Positions 1 to 10,392 of a stretch of 39,959 bases of DNA are shown piece by piece. A program made the position numbers and the translations under genes. Origin of the DNA: Patescibacteria group bacterium (GTDB lineage Bacteria; Patescibacteriota; Minisyncoccia; Phycocordibacterales; GWA1-40-21); NCBI GenBank assembly GCA_018968925.1, contig JAGWZI010000004.1, positions 1 through 39,959 on the forward strand, given 5' to 3'. The notes under the pieces were generated by a model, which was given only the letters and a program-made list of their open reading frames with translations, had not been told where the DNA came from and searched no databases. Position 1 is the stretch's first letter, and each line of letters begins with the position of its first letter.

Positions 1-24
1 GCCCTTCGGGCGCGCCGCTTTTTT
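1..24 (+). terminator. Partial intrinsic terminator at the window edge
   Basis: The sequence reads GCCC-TTCG-GGC, then GCGCCGC and a run of six T. It looks like the loop and 3' arm of a GC-rich hairpin whose 5' arm lies before base 1. It would end a plus-strand transcript from outside the window. Confidence 0.5.
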
Positions 25-46
25 CATCCGCACGGACCGGAAAAAA

Positions 47-715
47 TTATTTTCCCGAAATTTCGCCGCGGACTTTCTCGATATACCGAGCCGCCGCTTC
101 CTGGCCGCCGAGACCGAATGCGAGACCGAATGCGAGCGCGACGGCGATCAGCACCGGCGTCACGATCACTTGGACGATCGACGGGAAAAGGACCTGGAGC
201 ACCGCAATGATGGCGAATGCCCAGATGGCCCATTTGGCGATCTTGCCGGCGAAATTGGCCGACGAGACGTTCGCCGCCTTGGCGGTGCCGATAACGAGCT
301 TCTGCACCGTTTCAGCGAGGATCGCCGCGATCAGGACAACGAGAACCGCGATGATGACCTGCGGCAGAAAGCCGACAACGATGGTATTGAGGAACGCCGT
401 CACCGCCGTCAGGCCGAGCGTATTGAGCGCCGCGACCAAAAAGAGGATGATGGTGAACCATTCGACGAGCTTGCCAAGGAAATAGCCCGAATCAAGCTTG
501 AATCCCGCCCGTTCGACGTATTTCTCGATGCCGGCCGCCCGCAGGGCGCTGTCGACGCGCGCAAGCTTGACGAGCTCCGATACGAGCCTGAAAAGGATCG
601 CACCGACGATCCAACCGACGATGGCGATGATGATCGCAACGACAAGCGACGGAATGAAGCTCGCGATGCCGCCGGAGAGATTGCTCCACGACTGCTTCAA
701 AAGATCTATCCACAT
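47..715 (-). CDS. MscS-related conserved TM-helix membrane protein
   Basis: This is a 222-residue polytopic membrane protein with about five hydrophobic segments. Its last segment ends in a glycine/alanine-rich stretch (GLAFGLGGQEAA) typical of the pore-lining helix of small-conductance mechanosensitive channels and of the conserved TM-helix repeat family. The cytoplasmic beta domain of true MscS is missing, because the protein ends about 15 residues after this helix. The start MWIDLL was preferred over an in-frame codon 22 residues upstream, since the extra residues are polar and the amphipathic start matches the family. A role in osmotic adaptation is inference. It stands alone between two terminators. 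Confidence 0.7.
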   Translation of the reverse strand: MWIDLLKQSWSNLSGGIASFIPSLVVAIIIAIVGWIVGAILFRLVSELVKLARVDSALRAAGIEKYVERAGFKLDSGYFLGKLVEWFTIILFLVAALNTLGLTAVTAFLNTIVVGFLPQVIIAVLVVLIAAILAETVQKLVIGTAKAANVSSANFAGKIAKWAIWAFAIIAVLQVLFPSIVQVIVTPVLIAVALAFGLAFGLGGQEAAARYIEKVRGEISGK

Positions 716-793
716 AAACTGTTCTGTGTTTGTTAGTACTGATAATTTGATAAAAACGAACGACCTGTGGTAACGGGACAAATTATATCATGG

Positions 794-813
794 AAAAAGC
801 GCCGCTTGGCGCC
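794..813 (-). terminator. Intrinsic terminator of the wHTH gene
   Basis: Read on the minus strand this is a five-base-pair GCGCC/GGCGC stem with a four-base loop, followed by five T. It lies 28 bases after the stop of the gene at 841-1455. Confidence 0.75.
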
Positions 814-840
814 GGGGAACGTCCCGTGTGGATAACGGGA

Positions 841-1455
841 TCAGAAGATCCGATCGAAGAGCACCTGGTGGGGATAGTCGAGGATGTCGCGGACGAGCTT
901 GTCGTACATGCCGAGGCGATAACGGAATTCGTCCGTTTCGAACCATGCGTAGAGAAGTTCCCGTCCGAGCTCGGCTTCGATCGACTTCATGACGCCCGAA
1001 ATGACGCCGCCTTTCAGCCGGTCGCCGACGATGAGAATGTCGAGCCGGCTGTCGGGATTCTGGGTAAAGACGCCGGCGACGGCGACGAATTTCAGCTTGC
1101 CGGCCTTGCCGAGGCGCTTGACGATGTCCCCGCCGGCAAACGCCTTGGTGTTCGCGACAAGGGCGCGCAAAGCGGCAAGATGCGGAAACGATGGGTTCGC
1201 CATGAAGCCGTGGGCGCTGACTTTCTTTTCGACGGTCTTTTTGCCTTTCTTGCGGCGGACGGTCTTCGAGAAGCTCTTCGCATGCACGAGCCCCATCTTC
1301 GCAAAAAGCGCGCATTCTTTTTTCGCAACAGACAGGCTCACTTTCGATTTTTCGGCCGCCGTCTTGGCATCAAACGCGATATCCGGATTGAAAACGAAAA
1401 GGCGAATGAGCTTCACCCGCGCTTCACTGCCGAAGAGCCTGCCGAGGATTTCCAT
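841..1455 (-). CDS. Winged-helix protein with nucleotidyltransferase-like domain
   Basis: This is a 204-residue protein. Residues 1-60 look like a winged helix: MEILGRLFGSEARVKLIRLF, then a helix-turn-helix around AAEKSKVSLSVAKKE. A basic linker (RRKKGKKTVEKK) follows. The C-terminal half contains VAVAGVF and later SRLDILIVGD, which resembles the GS/DxD core of minimal nucleotidyltransferases. Proteins with this arrangement are common as presumed regulators in Parcubacteria, but no target is visible here. The ATG start lies eight bases after a TATACT hexamer (1464-1469), so the mRNA should be almost leaderless. An in-frame TTG three codons upstream is the alternative start. It is monocistronic, with a terminator on each side. 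Confidence 0.6.
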   Translation of the reverse strand: MEILGRLFGSEARVKLIRLFVFNPDIAFDAKTAAEKSKVSLSVAKKECALFAKMGLVHAKSFSKTVRRKKGKKTVEKKVSAHGFMANPSFPHLAALRALVANTKAFAGGDIVKRLGKAGKLKFVAVAGVFTQNPDSRLDILIVGDRLKGGVISGVMKSIEAELGRELLYAWFETDEFRYRLGMYDKLVRDILDYPHQVLFDRIF

Positions 1456-1473
1456 ATGGGGCAAGTATACATG

Positions 1474-1502
1474 AAAAAATCCCCGCTGTCGCGGGGATTT
1501 TT
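1474..1502. terminator. Bidirectional terminator after rplL
   Basis: A-run, ATCCCCGC, a four-base loop, GCGGGGAT and a T-run form a symmetric hairpin. It closes the rplJ-rplL transcript on the minus strand and also isolates the start region of the wHTH gene. Confidence 0.85.
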
Positions 1503-1526
1503 CTGCTTTCGGAATGCCGAGCGAGC

Positions 1527-1919
1527 TTATTTCAACGCAACTTTTCCGCCTGCGGCTTCGATGTCCTTTTTCAGCTTCTCTGCGTCCTCCTTCTTCATAT
1601 CGGTCTTGAGCACTTTCGGAGCGGCGTCGACGAGACCCTTCGCTTCGGCGAGGCCGAGGCCGATGGCTTCCTTGACGACCTTGATGACGGCGATCTTCTG
1701 CGCGCCGGCATCGGTAAGCTCGACGTTAAAGGTCGATTTCTCTTCCGCCGGAGCTGCGGCTCCCGCCGCCGGTGCCGCCGCGACTGCCGCCGCGGAGACG
1801 CCGAACTTCTCTTCGAGCGTCTTCACGAGCTCGTGGAGGTCGATGACTGACATTTTTTCGATCTCGGCGACGAGTTTCTCGAACTTCGCCGGAATCGTGA
1901 CTGCTTTCTTTTCTTCCAT
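1527..1919 (-). CDS. rplL: 50S ribosomal protein bL12 (L7/L12)
   Basis: This is a 130-residue stalk protein. It has an N-terminal dimerisation helix region, an Ala/Pro hinge (residues 44-58, [16 protein letters not shown]) and the conserved C-terminal factor-binding domain with [24 protein letters not shown]. It recruits EF-Tu and EF-G, both encoded in this window. It follows rplJ after 23 bases, is cotranscribed with it, and ends at a strong terminator. No rpoB/rpoC follows, unlike the classical L11-L1-L10-L12-rpoBC arrangement. No Shine-Dalgarno sequence is visible before ATG. Confidence 0.97.
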   Translation of the reverse strand: MEEKKAVTIPAKFEKLVAEIEKMSVIDLHELVKTLEEKFGVSAAAVAAAPAAGAAAPAEEKSTFNVELTDAGAQKIAVIKVVKEAIGLGLAEAKGLVDAAPKVLKTDMKKEDAEKLKKDIEAAGGKVALK

Positions 1920-1942
1920 GATTGGTTCGTTAGTGCTGGTAA

Positions 1943-2434
1943 TTATGCGGTCTTCGTGTTCGCGATCTGATCAAGCACGACCGCGAAGCGCTGGATCGGT
2001 GAATTGATGAGATTGACGAACTGCGCGTAGAGCGTCTTCTGCGACGGGATGGCCGCGATCGCGGTCATTTCCGCAACGCTCATGTATTTCCCTTCGAAGA
2101 TGCCGCCCACGATCTTCACGCGGTTCTCGTACTTCTTCTGGAAGACGTAGAATTCGCGCGCCGGAGCGGTAAGATCGTCGCCGTAGACGATCGCGAGCTC
2201 TTCCTTGAATTCCGGCATGTCGCCCGCGACGTTCGCTTCGGCAAGCGCCCGCTTGGCGAGCGTCTTCCTGACGACCGCGTAGCCGACGCCTTCTTTCTTG
2301 AGCGCGCGGCGCATGGACTGCTCGTCCGCGACGTTCACGCCGTGGAAATTGGCGAAGACGACCGATTTCGAACCGGTCACCGCCTTCACGATGCCCGCGA
2401 TCAATTCCTTTTTCTTTTCTTTGGTAAGTGCCAT
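1943..2434 (-). CDS. rplJ: 50S ribosomal protein uL10
   Basis: This is a 163-residue L10, close to the usual bacterial length. It has the N-terminal rRNA-binding part ([25 protein letters not shown]) and a C-terminal helix for docking bL12. It anchors the L12 stalk. It is first in a two-gene operon with its own sigma70-type promoter at about 2557-2585 and an L10-type leader (2467-2551), so autogenous repression by L10 or the L10-L12 complex is the likely control. rplA and rplK are not adjacent. Confidence 0.97.
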   Translation of the reverse strand: MALTKEKKKELIAGIVKAVTGSKSVVFANFHGVNVADEQSMRRALKKEGVGYAVVRKTLAKRALAEANVAGDMPEFKEELAIVYGDDLTAPAREFYVFQKKYENRVKIVGGIFEGKYMSVAEMTAIAAIPSQKTLYAQFVNLINSPIQRFAVVLDQIANTKTA

Positions 2435-2466
2435 TTGTTTATTTGAACAAAATGAAAAAAATCGAC

Positions 2467-2551
2467 CATAAGGCCGACAAAAAGAGTGTCGTATGACCTC
2501 GACCGGTCCTTTCGATTATGGCTTTCGCCACCGGTTGTCTTTGGCCTTATG
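2467..2551 (-). promoter_or_regulatory. Ribosomal protein L10 leader (autoregulatory mRNA structure)
   Basis: On the minus strand the leader opens with CATAAGGCC and closes with GGCCTTATG, a perfect nine-base-pair stem around about 67 nt. It has internal AAAGACAACCGGTGG and GACCGG segments like those of known L10 leaders. The leader starts at the predicted +1 of the promoter just upstream and ends 33 nt before the rplJ start codon. Confidence 0.75.
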
Positions 2552-2556
2552 AAAGG

Positions 2557-2585
2557 ATAATAGCAGGAATAAGGAGAAAAGTAAA
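2557..2585 (-). promoter_or_regulatory. rplJ promoter
   Basis: On the minus strand, TTTACT (2580-2585), a 17-base spacer and TATTAT (2557-2562). The predicted +1 falls at the first base of the L10 leader stem. Confidence 0.7.
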
Positions 2586-2621
2586 GTAGTATTCTTTACT
2601 TCATTAATAAAAATAAGATGT

Positions 2622-2633
2622 TAGAATGCCGTC
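2622..2633 (+). promoter_or_regulatory. Leaderless -10 of the AT-rich gene
   Basis: TAGAAT (2622-2627), preceded by TGT, with exactly six bases to the ATG at 2634. The predicted +1 is the start codon. Confidence 0.6.
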
Positions 2634-3167
2634 ATGTTTAGATTTATAAAAATGTGGCTTCTATTGCGTATTTTAGCATATCAAGAAGAATGTATATTTT
2701 CTGAACAAAAAGATTCAGCTCAAGAATATCAAAATGGTTCGGTATTGTATGCTAATCAAAAAGGATTTATTACTGATGCCACAACATACAATTTATTCAG
2801 AGCAATTTTGCCAGAAAGATTTCGAGTATCACTTAAACCAAAAAAACAAGGAGAGAAAACACGGGTTAATGAATCGAGAATTAGAGAATTAGATTCTTTG
2901 ATTGAACTAGCAAAAACAAAAGGTTTTATTGATTCTCCGAAAGAAGGAATGCAGCCAAAAAGCATTGTTACAAAGAAACCACAAAAAATAAATAGACCGG
3001 CTATTAGACTCTCTCCTCTTGGGGATCAATTCATTACCTACTGGGGAGGACTTGAGATTTTTATAAAAACTTTTCCAGGAGTATGGGGTATAGTTGGTAT
3101 TTCTTTAGTTCCTTGGTTAATCATAAATTACCACTCAATTTCAAACTTAATAAAAAATATTTTTTAA
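2634..3167 (+). CDS. AT-rich hypothetical protein with C-terminal membrane segment
   Basis: This is a 177-residue protein of unknown function. The gene has about 35% G+C, against about 58-60% around it, with different codon use (AAA, AAT, ATT, TTA), which points to recent acquisition. Residues 75-130 (TRVNESRIRELDSLIELAKTK, then AIRLSPLGDQF) resemble a small winged-helix-like unit. A hydrophobic segment near 148-166 (WGIVGISLVPWLIIN) looks like a single C-terminal membrane anchor, so a membrane-tethered nucleic-acid or protein-binding role is possible but unproven. It lies alone between the divergent rplJ promoter and the rplB terminator. Its -10 element matches the spacing of native genes. 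Confidence 0.6.
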   Translation: MFRFIKMWLLLRILAYQEECIFSEQKDSAQEYQNGSVLYANQKGFITDATTYNLFRAILPERFRVSLKPKKQGEKTRVNESRIRELDSLIELAKTKGFIDSPKEGMQPKSIVTKKPQKINRPAIRLSPLGDQFITYWGGLEIFIKTFPGVWGIVGISLVPWLIINYHSISNLIKNIF

Positions 3168-3202
3168 AATATTATGAGATAGTTTATAATTATAATAAGC
3201 AC

Positions 3203-3233
3203 AAAGCGGCGCACCCGATGGGTGCGCCGCTTT
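3203..3233. terminator. Terminator between the AT-rich gene and rplB
   Basis: A 14-base-pair stem, AAAGCGGCGCACCC / GGGTGCGCCGCTTT, with a three-base loop lies at two convergent gene ends. The flanking T-rich sequence is interrupted on both strands. Confidence 0.75.
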
Positions 3234-3255
3234 ACTTTTGTTGATTCGATACGGA

Positions 3256-4107
3256 TTACTTACCTTCCTTCTGCTTGCCCACTTTTCTGCGGGAAACAAT
3301 GAGGTAGTTAGAATATTTCTTCGGCGTGCGGGACTTCTGACCTTTGCCCACGTGTTTGCCCCACTTCGTCTTGGCATAGCGGGTACCGCGCGGCTGTTTG
3401 CCTTCGCCGCCGCCGTACGGGTGATCCATCGGGTTCATGACCGAGCCGCGAACCGTCGGGCGGATGCCCATCCAGCGCGAGCGGCCGGCTTTGCCGACGT
3501 TCACGAGCCAGTTCTCGTCGTTTGAGACGGAACCGACGGATGCCCATGCGTTCTCCGGAATTTTGCGGACTTCGGACGACGGCATCTTGATGTGGACATA
3601 GCCTGCGTCGTTTGCGACCACCTGGGCAAAGCTGCCCGCCGAGCGGACGAGCTTGGCGCCGCCGCCAACTTTAATCTCGATGTTGTAGACGAAGGTACCG
3701 ACCGGGATGTTCTTCAAAAGCGTCCGGTTGCCGGCCTTGAGCTCGGCTTTCTCGGAAGTGAGAAGCGTGTCGCCGACCTTCACGCCTTTCGGCAAAAGGA
3801 CGTAGCGTTTCTCGCCGTCGGCGTAGTTCACAAGGCCGATGAAACCGGTGCGGTACGGATCGTACTCGACGGTCACGACCTTCGCCGGAATGTCGTGCTT
3901 GTCGTAATTGAAATCGACGAATCGGTACGCCTGCTTGTGGCCGGAACCCTGGTGGCGCATGGTGATCCTGCCGCGATTGTTGCGACCGGCGTTCGCTTTC
4001 TTGCCCTTCGTGAGCGCCTTGTACGGCGTGTCTGTCGTGAGCACGCCGCGATACGTGACGAACGTCATGTGCCGGCGCGAGGGCGATGTTGGTCTGTGTG
4101 TCTTCAT
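3256..4107 (-). CDS. rplB: 50S ribosomal protein uL2
   Basis: This is a 283-residue full-length L2, with the OB-fold N-terminal part and the SH3-like C-terminal part ending in a basic tail (KSRTPKKYSNYLIVSRR). The peptidyl-transferase-proximal motif VMNPMDHPYGGGEGKQPRGT is intact, including the conserved histidine. It is the last gene of the tuf-rpsJ-rplC-rplD-rplW-rplB unit, four bases after rplW. The usual successors (rpsS, rplV, rpsC, rplP) are absent and a terminator follows, so the S10/spc region is broken here. No Shine-Dalgarno sequence precedes ATG. Confidence 0.97.
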   Translation of the reverse strand: MKTHRPTSPSRRHMTFVTYRGVLTTDTPYKALTKGKKANAGRNNRGRITMRHQGSGHKQAYRFVDFNYDKHDIPAKVVTVEYDPYRTGFIGLVNYADGEKRYVLLPKGVKVGDTLLTSEKAELKAGNRTLLKNIPVGTFVYNIEIKVGGGAKLVRSAGSFAQVVANDAGYVHIKMPSSEVRKIPENAWASVGSVSNDENWLVNVGKAGRSRWMGIRPTVRGSVMNPMDHPYGGGEGKQPRGTRYAKTKWGKHVGKGQKSRTPKKYSNYLIVSRRKVGKQKEGK

Positions 4108-4111
4108 GGTA

Positions 4112-4402
4112 TTAGATGAAAGCTATCTTGTCCCCTTTCTTCAGGCGGACGAGCGCCTTTTTGACGCCCGAAACGCGCGAGGGTTTCCCCCGGCGCATCT
4201 TCGTCTTGCCTGGCATGGTGATGATGTTCACTGCGATCGGGTGGACCTTGTAGAGCTCGGCGACCGCTTTCGCGACCGTGTGTTTCGTCGCGTCTTTCGA
4301 CACGGCGAAGGTGTAGACGTTCTTCGATTCCGCCGCGATGCCGGATTTCTCCGAGATCTTCGGCCGGAGGATGACTCCCGAATGTTCGTGTGCGTGTGTC
4401 AT
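4112..4402 (-). CDS. rplW: 50S ribosomal protein uL23
   Basis: This is a 96-residue L23 with the typical RPKISEKSGIAAESKNVYTF start and the loop TMPGKTKMRRGK. It binds domain III of 23S rRNA at the exit tunnel, where it docks trigger factor and SRP. It lies between rplD (six bases away) and rplB (four bases), so translation is probably coupled. Confidence 0.95.
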   Translation of the reverse strand: MTHAHEHSGVILRPKISEKSGIAAESKNVYTFAVSKDATKHTVAKAVAELYKVHPIAVNIITMPGKTKMRRGKPSRVSGVKKALVRLKKGDKIAFI

Positions 4403-4408
4403 ATGTTT

Positions 4409-5131
4409 TTATTTCATCTTCCGCTCGAGGAACGCGACGGCTGCGGCCGGCTGCTCGATGACGACGTATTTCATGTTCAAGATGTCGACCGGATTGATAT
4501 TGCGCATCTCGTCCACCTTCACGTTGCCAAGATTCGCAAAACTCTTCTCGACCGCCGGATTCTTTTCCGCGACGGCGATGTAGGCGCTGTTCTTTTTCTT
4601 CGTGAAGAGATCGGCATAGCCTTTGACCGACGCCAGCGATTTCAAGATGCCGATGGCGTCTGTCGTTTTCGGTTTGGCGATGGAAATGTCGCTGACAAAG
4701 AGCACTTCGCCGTCCTGCATCTTTTTCGACAGGACCGTGAAGAGCGCCTTTGCCTTCATTTTCTTGTTCACCTTGCGGCCGTAGTTCTTCAGGTTGTTCG
4801 GACCGTGCGCGACGCCGCCGCCGACCCAGATGGGGCTGCGGGTCGAGCCGTGGCGGGCGCGGCCGGTGCCTTTCTGCTGCCACGGCTTTTTGCCGCCGCC
4901 GCGGACCTGGCCGCGGTTCTTCGTGTGGGCAAAAATCGTGCGACGATCGGAGAGCATCGAATGGACGACCTGATGGACAAGATCGGCGTTCCACGAAAGG
5001 CCAAAAATATCGGCCGGCAATTTCACGTCGCCTTTCGACTTGCCCGACTGGTCGTAGACCTTCGCCGAGATTTCAGAGGCGGTTTTCGCCTTCGGCGCGG
5101 CCTTTGTCATTGTTTTCTTTTTCGTTTCCAT
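4409..5131 (-). CDS. rplD: 50S ribosomal protein uL4
   Basis: This is a 240-residue L4. The exit-tunnel loop (residues 70-115) carries the conserved stretch TKNRGQVRGGGKKPWQQKGTGRARHGS. The first 30 residues are a Lys/Ala-rich extension (METKKKTMTKAAPKAKTAS) longer than in E. coli. The METKKK start was chosen because residues upstream of it overlap rplC. L4 also regulates the S10 operon in E. coli; no such leader is visible before rpsJ here. Confidence 0.95.
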   Translation of the reverse strand: METKKKTMTKAAPKAKTASEISAKVYDQSGKSKGDVKLPADIFGLSWNADLVHQVVHSMLSDRRTIFAHTKNRGQVRGGGKKPWQQKGTGRARHGSTRSPIWVGGGVAHGPNNLKNYGRKVNKKMKAKALFTVLSKKMQDGEVLFVSDISIAKPKTTDAIGILKSLASVKGYADLFTKKKNSAYIAVAEKNPAVEKSFANLGNVKVDEMRNINPVDILNMKYVVIEQPAAAVAFLERKMK

Positions 5132-5141
5132 GATAGTGGTA

Positions 5142-5747
5142 TTAGCCGCGCACTTCGACGAGCGTTCCCCGGCGGCCCGGCACGGCGCCACTGATCAGAA
5201 GCTCGTTCGTTTCCGGATTGACGCCGACGACCGTCAAGTTCTTCACTGTGATCCTTTCACCGCCCATGCGGCCGGCCATGCGCATGCCTTTCGGCACCTT
5301 GTTGCGCAGACCGCCCGAAATGGAACCCGGCGCGTTCTCGGAATGCTTCTGACCGTGGGATCTCGGCTGGCCGGAGAAACCGTGCCGCTTGATGACGGAC
5401 TGGTAGCCCTTGCCTTTCGAGACGGCCGAGACCTCGACGAGATCGCCCGCGGCGAACGCCGAGAGGTCGATCCTGTCGCCGACTTTGTACGCGGACGGAT
5501 CCGCCGTGCGGAACTCCTTGATGAAGCGCGCATTCACGCCCTTCAGGTGGCCGCGAACGGCTTTCGAAATGTTCTTTTCCTTGCGCGAACCGAAGGCGAC
5601 CTGCACGGCGTCGTAGCCGTCGGTCGCTTTCGTCTTGACCTGCGTGACCGTCATCGGCCCCGCGGAAAGAACGGTCGCCGGGTGCACCGCGCCGTCTTCG
5701 CTGAAGACCTGGGTCATATGCTGTTTTGTACCGAGTGTAAATTTCAT
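5142..5747 (-). CDS. rplC: 50S ribosomal protein uL3
   Basis: This is a 201-residue L3. The tip loop GFSGQPRSHGQKHSENAPGS contains the conserved glutamine that PrmB methylates in other bacteria. It is separated from rpsJ by 67 bases that contain a strong GC-rich hairpin (5767-5797) lacking a T-run. No Shine-Dalgarno sequence is visible (CAGCAATCACC before ATG). Confidence 0.96.
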   Translation of the reverse strand: MKFTLGTKQHMTQVFSEDGAVHPATVLSAGPMTVTQVKTKATDGYDAVQVAFGSRKEKNISKAVRGHLKGVNARFIKEFRTADPSAYKVGDRIDLSAFAAGDLVEVSAVSKGKGYQSVIKRHGFSGQPRSHGQKHSENAPGSISGGLRNKVPKGMRMAGRMGGERITVKNLTVVGVNPETNELLISGAVPGRRGTLVEVRG

Positions 5748-5766
5748 GGTGATTGCTGACGCAGAG

Positions 5767-5797
5767 GATGGCGCGCGGCCGGAGGCCGCGCGCCATC
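5767..5797 (-). promoter_or_regulatory. GC-rich hairpin between rpsJ and rplC
   Basis: A perfect 14-base-pair stem, GATGGCGCGCGGCC / GGCCGCGCGCCATC, with a three-base loop. The minus-strand sequence after it is CTCTGCGTCAG, with no T-run, so it is not a standard intrinsic terminator. Possible roles are RNA processing, 3'-end protection or differential expression; which one is inference. Confidence 0.55.
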
Positions 5798-5814
5798 ATG
5801 CTCCGTATCGTTCG

Positions 5815-6201
5815 TTAATTCATCTTCACATCAATGTTCACGCCGGACGGCAGGCTCATGTTGGTCAGAGCCTCGATGACCTTCGCCGAAGGATTGACGA
5901 TATCGATCAATCTCCGGTGGATCCTCATCTCGAACTGTTCTCGCGCGTTCTTGTAGACGAAGGATGCCCGGTTGACCGTGTACTTCTTGATCTCCGTCGG
6001 CAGGGGCACGGGGCCGATGATCTCGGCATCGTGCCGGAGCGCCGTTTCGATGATCTGCTTGACCGATGCGTCGAGGATCTTGCTGTCGTACGCCCTGACG
6101 CGGATCCGCAGGATCGCGGCGCCGTCCGTTTTTGCGGCTTTCGGCATCTTCACTGCCGGTTTCGCCGCCTTGGTATTCTTTTTTGCTGGTGCTGTTTCCA
6201 T
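5815..6201 (-). CDS. rpsJ: 30S ribosomal protein uS10 with N-terminal extension
   Basis: This is a 128-residue S10. The core starts near residue 29 (AILRIRVRAYDSKILD) and contains the conserved IGPVPLPTEIKKYTVNR and HRRLIDI motifs. About 25 extra N-terminal residues, nearly all Lys, Ala and Pro (METAPAKKNTKAAKPAVKMP), are absent from the E. coli protein of 103 residues. The only other in-frame ATG, Met19, would still leave an extension of about ten residues. S10 forms the 30S head and, with NusB, acts in antitermination. It follows tuf by 52 bases. Confidence 0.95.
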   Translation of the reverse strand: METAPAKKNTKAAKPAVKMPKAAKTDGAAILRIRVRAYDSKILDASVKQIIETALRHDAEIIGPVPLPTEIKKYTVNRASFVYKNAREQFEMRIHRRLIDIVNPSAKVIEALTNMSLPSGVNIDVKMN

Positions 6202-6253
6202 CGTGACTGGATTTCATTCCCGAAAAGCGGACGAACCGCCCATCGGAAACGAG

Positions 6254-7465
6254 TTAGGCGACCACTTTCGTGATGACGCCCGAGCCGACCGTCTTGCCGC
6301 CTTCGCGGAACGCGAAGCGCATCTTGTCTTCAAGAGCGACCGGCGCGACGAGTTTCACCTTGAAGGTGACCGTGTCGCCCGGCATGACCATCTCGACGCC
6401 CGACGGGAGCGTCACGTCGCCCGTGACGTCGGTCGTGCGCATGTAGAACTGCGGCTTGTAGCCGGAGAAGAACGGCGTGTGGCGGCCGCCCTCTTCCTTT
6501 TTCAAGACGTAGACTTCGGCCTCGAATTCCGTGTGCGGGGTGACGGAACCCGGCTTGGCAAGCACCTGGCCGCGGTGGACGTCTTCTTTCTTGGTGCCGC
6601 GCAGGAGAATGCCTGCGTTGTCGCCAGCCTGGGCGCTCTGGAGAGACTTGTTGAACATTTCGACGCCGGTGATGGTCGTCTTCGTCGTCGGCTTGATGCC
6701 CACGATCTCGACTTCCTCGCCGACTTTGGCCTGACCGCGCTCAACGCGGCCGGTCACGACCGTGCCGCGGCCTTCGATCGAGAAGATGTCTTCGATCGGC
6801 ATGAGGAACGGCTTGTCGATGTCGCGCGTCGGGAGCGGGATGTAGCTGTCGAGAGCGGCCATAAGTTCGGTGATGCACTTCGCGCCTTCGTCGGTCGCCG
6901 ACTTGGCTTCGAGCGCCTTCGTGGCCGAACCGCGGATGATCGGCGTGTTCGCGCCGTCATACTGGTATTTCGTCAAAAGGTCGCGGATCTCGGACTCGAC
7001 GAGGTCGAGGAGGTCCTTGTCGGTGACGAGGTCGCACTTGTTGAGGAAGACCACGATCTTCGGCACGCCGACCTGGCGGGCGAGCAGAATGTGTTCGCGG
7101 GTCTGCGGCATCGGGCCGTCGACCGCGGAAACCACGAGGATCGCGCCGTCCATCTGGGCGGCGCCCGTGATCATGTTCTTGACGTAGTCCGCGTGTCCCG
7201 GGCAGTCCACGTGCGCGTAGTGCCGGTTCTCGGTCGAGTACTCGACGTGCGAGATGGCGATCGTGATGATCTTGGACGCGTCGCGGCGGCCGGCGGATTC
7301 CGATGCTTTCGCGACGGAGTCGTAGGCAACGTCTTTCGCCAAGCCTTTGAGAGCCTGGACATGGGTAATGGCCGCGGTAAGAGTGGTCTTGCCGTGGTCG
7401 ATATGGCCGATCGTGCCGACGTTCATGTGCGGCTTCGAACGGTCGAACTGTGCTGCATCTGCCAT
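6254..7465 (-). CDS. tuf: Elongation factor Tu with divergent switch I
   Basis: This is a 403-residue GTPase that delivers aminoacyl-tRNA to the ribosome. The P-loop GHIDHGKT (20-27), G3 DCPGH (87-91) and G4 NKCD (142-145) are canonical, and domains 2 and 3 look normal. Switch I is unusual: the segment usually read as ARGITINTSHVEY is here [13 protein letters not shown] (64-76), so the near-invariant Arg-Gly is Lys-Ile, while the Mg-binding Thr68 is kept. The start [13 protein letters not shown] was chosen because 21 in-frame residues upstream are low-complexity leader sequence. It has its own promoter and a roughly 170-nt leader after the fusA terminator. Confidence 0.97.
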   Translation of the reverse strand: MADAAQFDRSKPHMNVGTIGHIDHGKTTLTAAITHVQALKGLAKDVAYDSVAKASESAGRRDASKIITIAISHVEYSTENRHYAHVDCPGHADYVKNMITGAAQMDGAILVVSAVDGPMPQTREHILLARQVGVPKIVVFLNKCDLVTDKDLLDLVESEIRDLLTKYQYDGANTPIIRGSATKALEAKSATDEGAKCITELMAALDSYIPLPTRDIDKPFLMPIEDIFSIEGRGTVVTGRVERGQAKVGEEVEIVGIKPTTKTTITGVEMFNKSLQSAQAGDNAGILLRGTKKEDVHRGQVLAKPGSVTPHTEFEAEVYVLKKEEGGRHTPFFSGYKPQFYMRTTDVTGDVTLPSGVEMVMPGDTVTFKVKLVAPVALEDKMRFAFREGGKTVGSGVITKVVA

Positions 7466-7635
7466 AATGGCTGTTGTCGGTTCACTGCCTCGACAGGACG
7501 CGCGAGAACGCTCTCCCTGTCTAAACAACGAACCTTGTTTATCCCATCATTCGCGATAGTGCGAACTGGGAGCTGATAAATTTCGACTGTGCAACTCCCC
7601 GCTTTTTTCACAAAAAGAAAAACGCAGAGCGTGTA
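7466..7635 (-). promoter_or_regulatory. Structured 5' leader of tuf
   Basis: This is a stretch of about 170 nt between the predicted +1 and the tuf start. It contains the pairing GGGAG/CTCCC and a hairpin GACAGG...CCTGTC enclosing GAGA/TCTC. The sequence GAGTTGCACAG (7587-7597) is also found in the rpsL leader (10868-10878). It resembles no leader family I recognise. Confidence 0.4.
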
Positions 7636-7641
7636 CCGCAT

Positions 7642-7670
7642 ATCGTAGCAAAAGAGCCGGAAAGAGTCAA
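7642..7670 (-). promoter_or_regulatory. tuf promoter
   Basis: On the minus strand, TTGACT (7665-7670), a 17-base spacer and TACGAT (7642-7647). It lies immediately downstream of the fusA terminator hairpin, so tuf and the genes after it form a separate transcription unit. Confidence 0.7.
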
Positions 7671-7672
7671 TG

Positions 7673-7710
7673 ATACGAAAACAGCCTCGGCGTCGAGGCT
7701 GTTTTCGTAT
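7673..7710 (-). terminator. Terminator after fusA
   Basis: A perfect 17-base-pair stem with a four-base loop (GCGT), with four T inside the 3' arm. It lies 19 bases after the fusA stop. The T-rich tract after the stem is weak, so partial readthrough into tuf is possible. Confidence 0.75.
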
Positions 7711-7728
7711 TTCTGAATATCAGGTGCC

Positions 7729-9897
<2,169 letters not shown>

Positions 9898-9909
9898 GAT
9901 TTTGCAAAA

Positions 9910-10380
<471 letters not shown>

Positions 10381-10392
10381 GGGAGTGGAAAA

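Noticed and set aside
790-2007. Plus-strand frame of 405 codons across the wHTH gene and rplL
   Set aside because: It crosses two terminators and is antisense to real genes; the translation is compositionally abnormal.
5972-7576. Long plus-strand open frame (534 codons) opposite tuf and rpsJ
   Set aside because: Antisense shadow of conserved genes with the same compositional artefact; no promoter or start signal.
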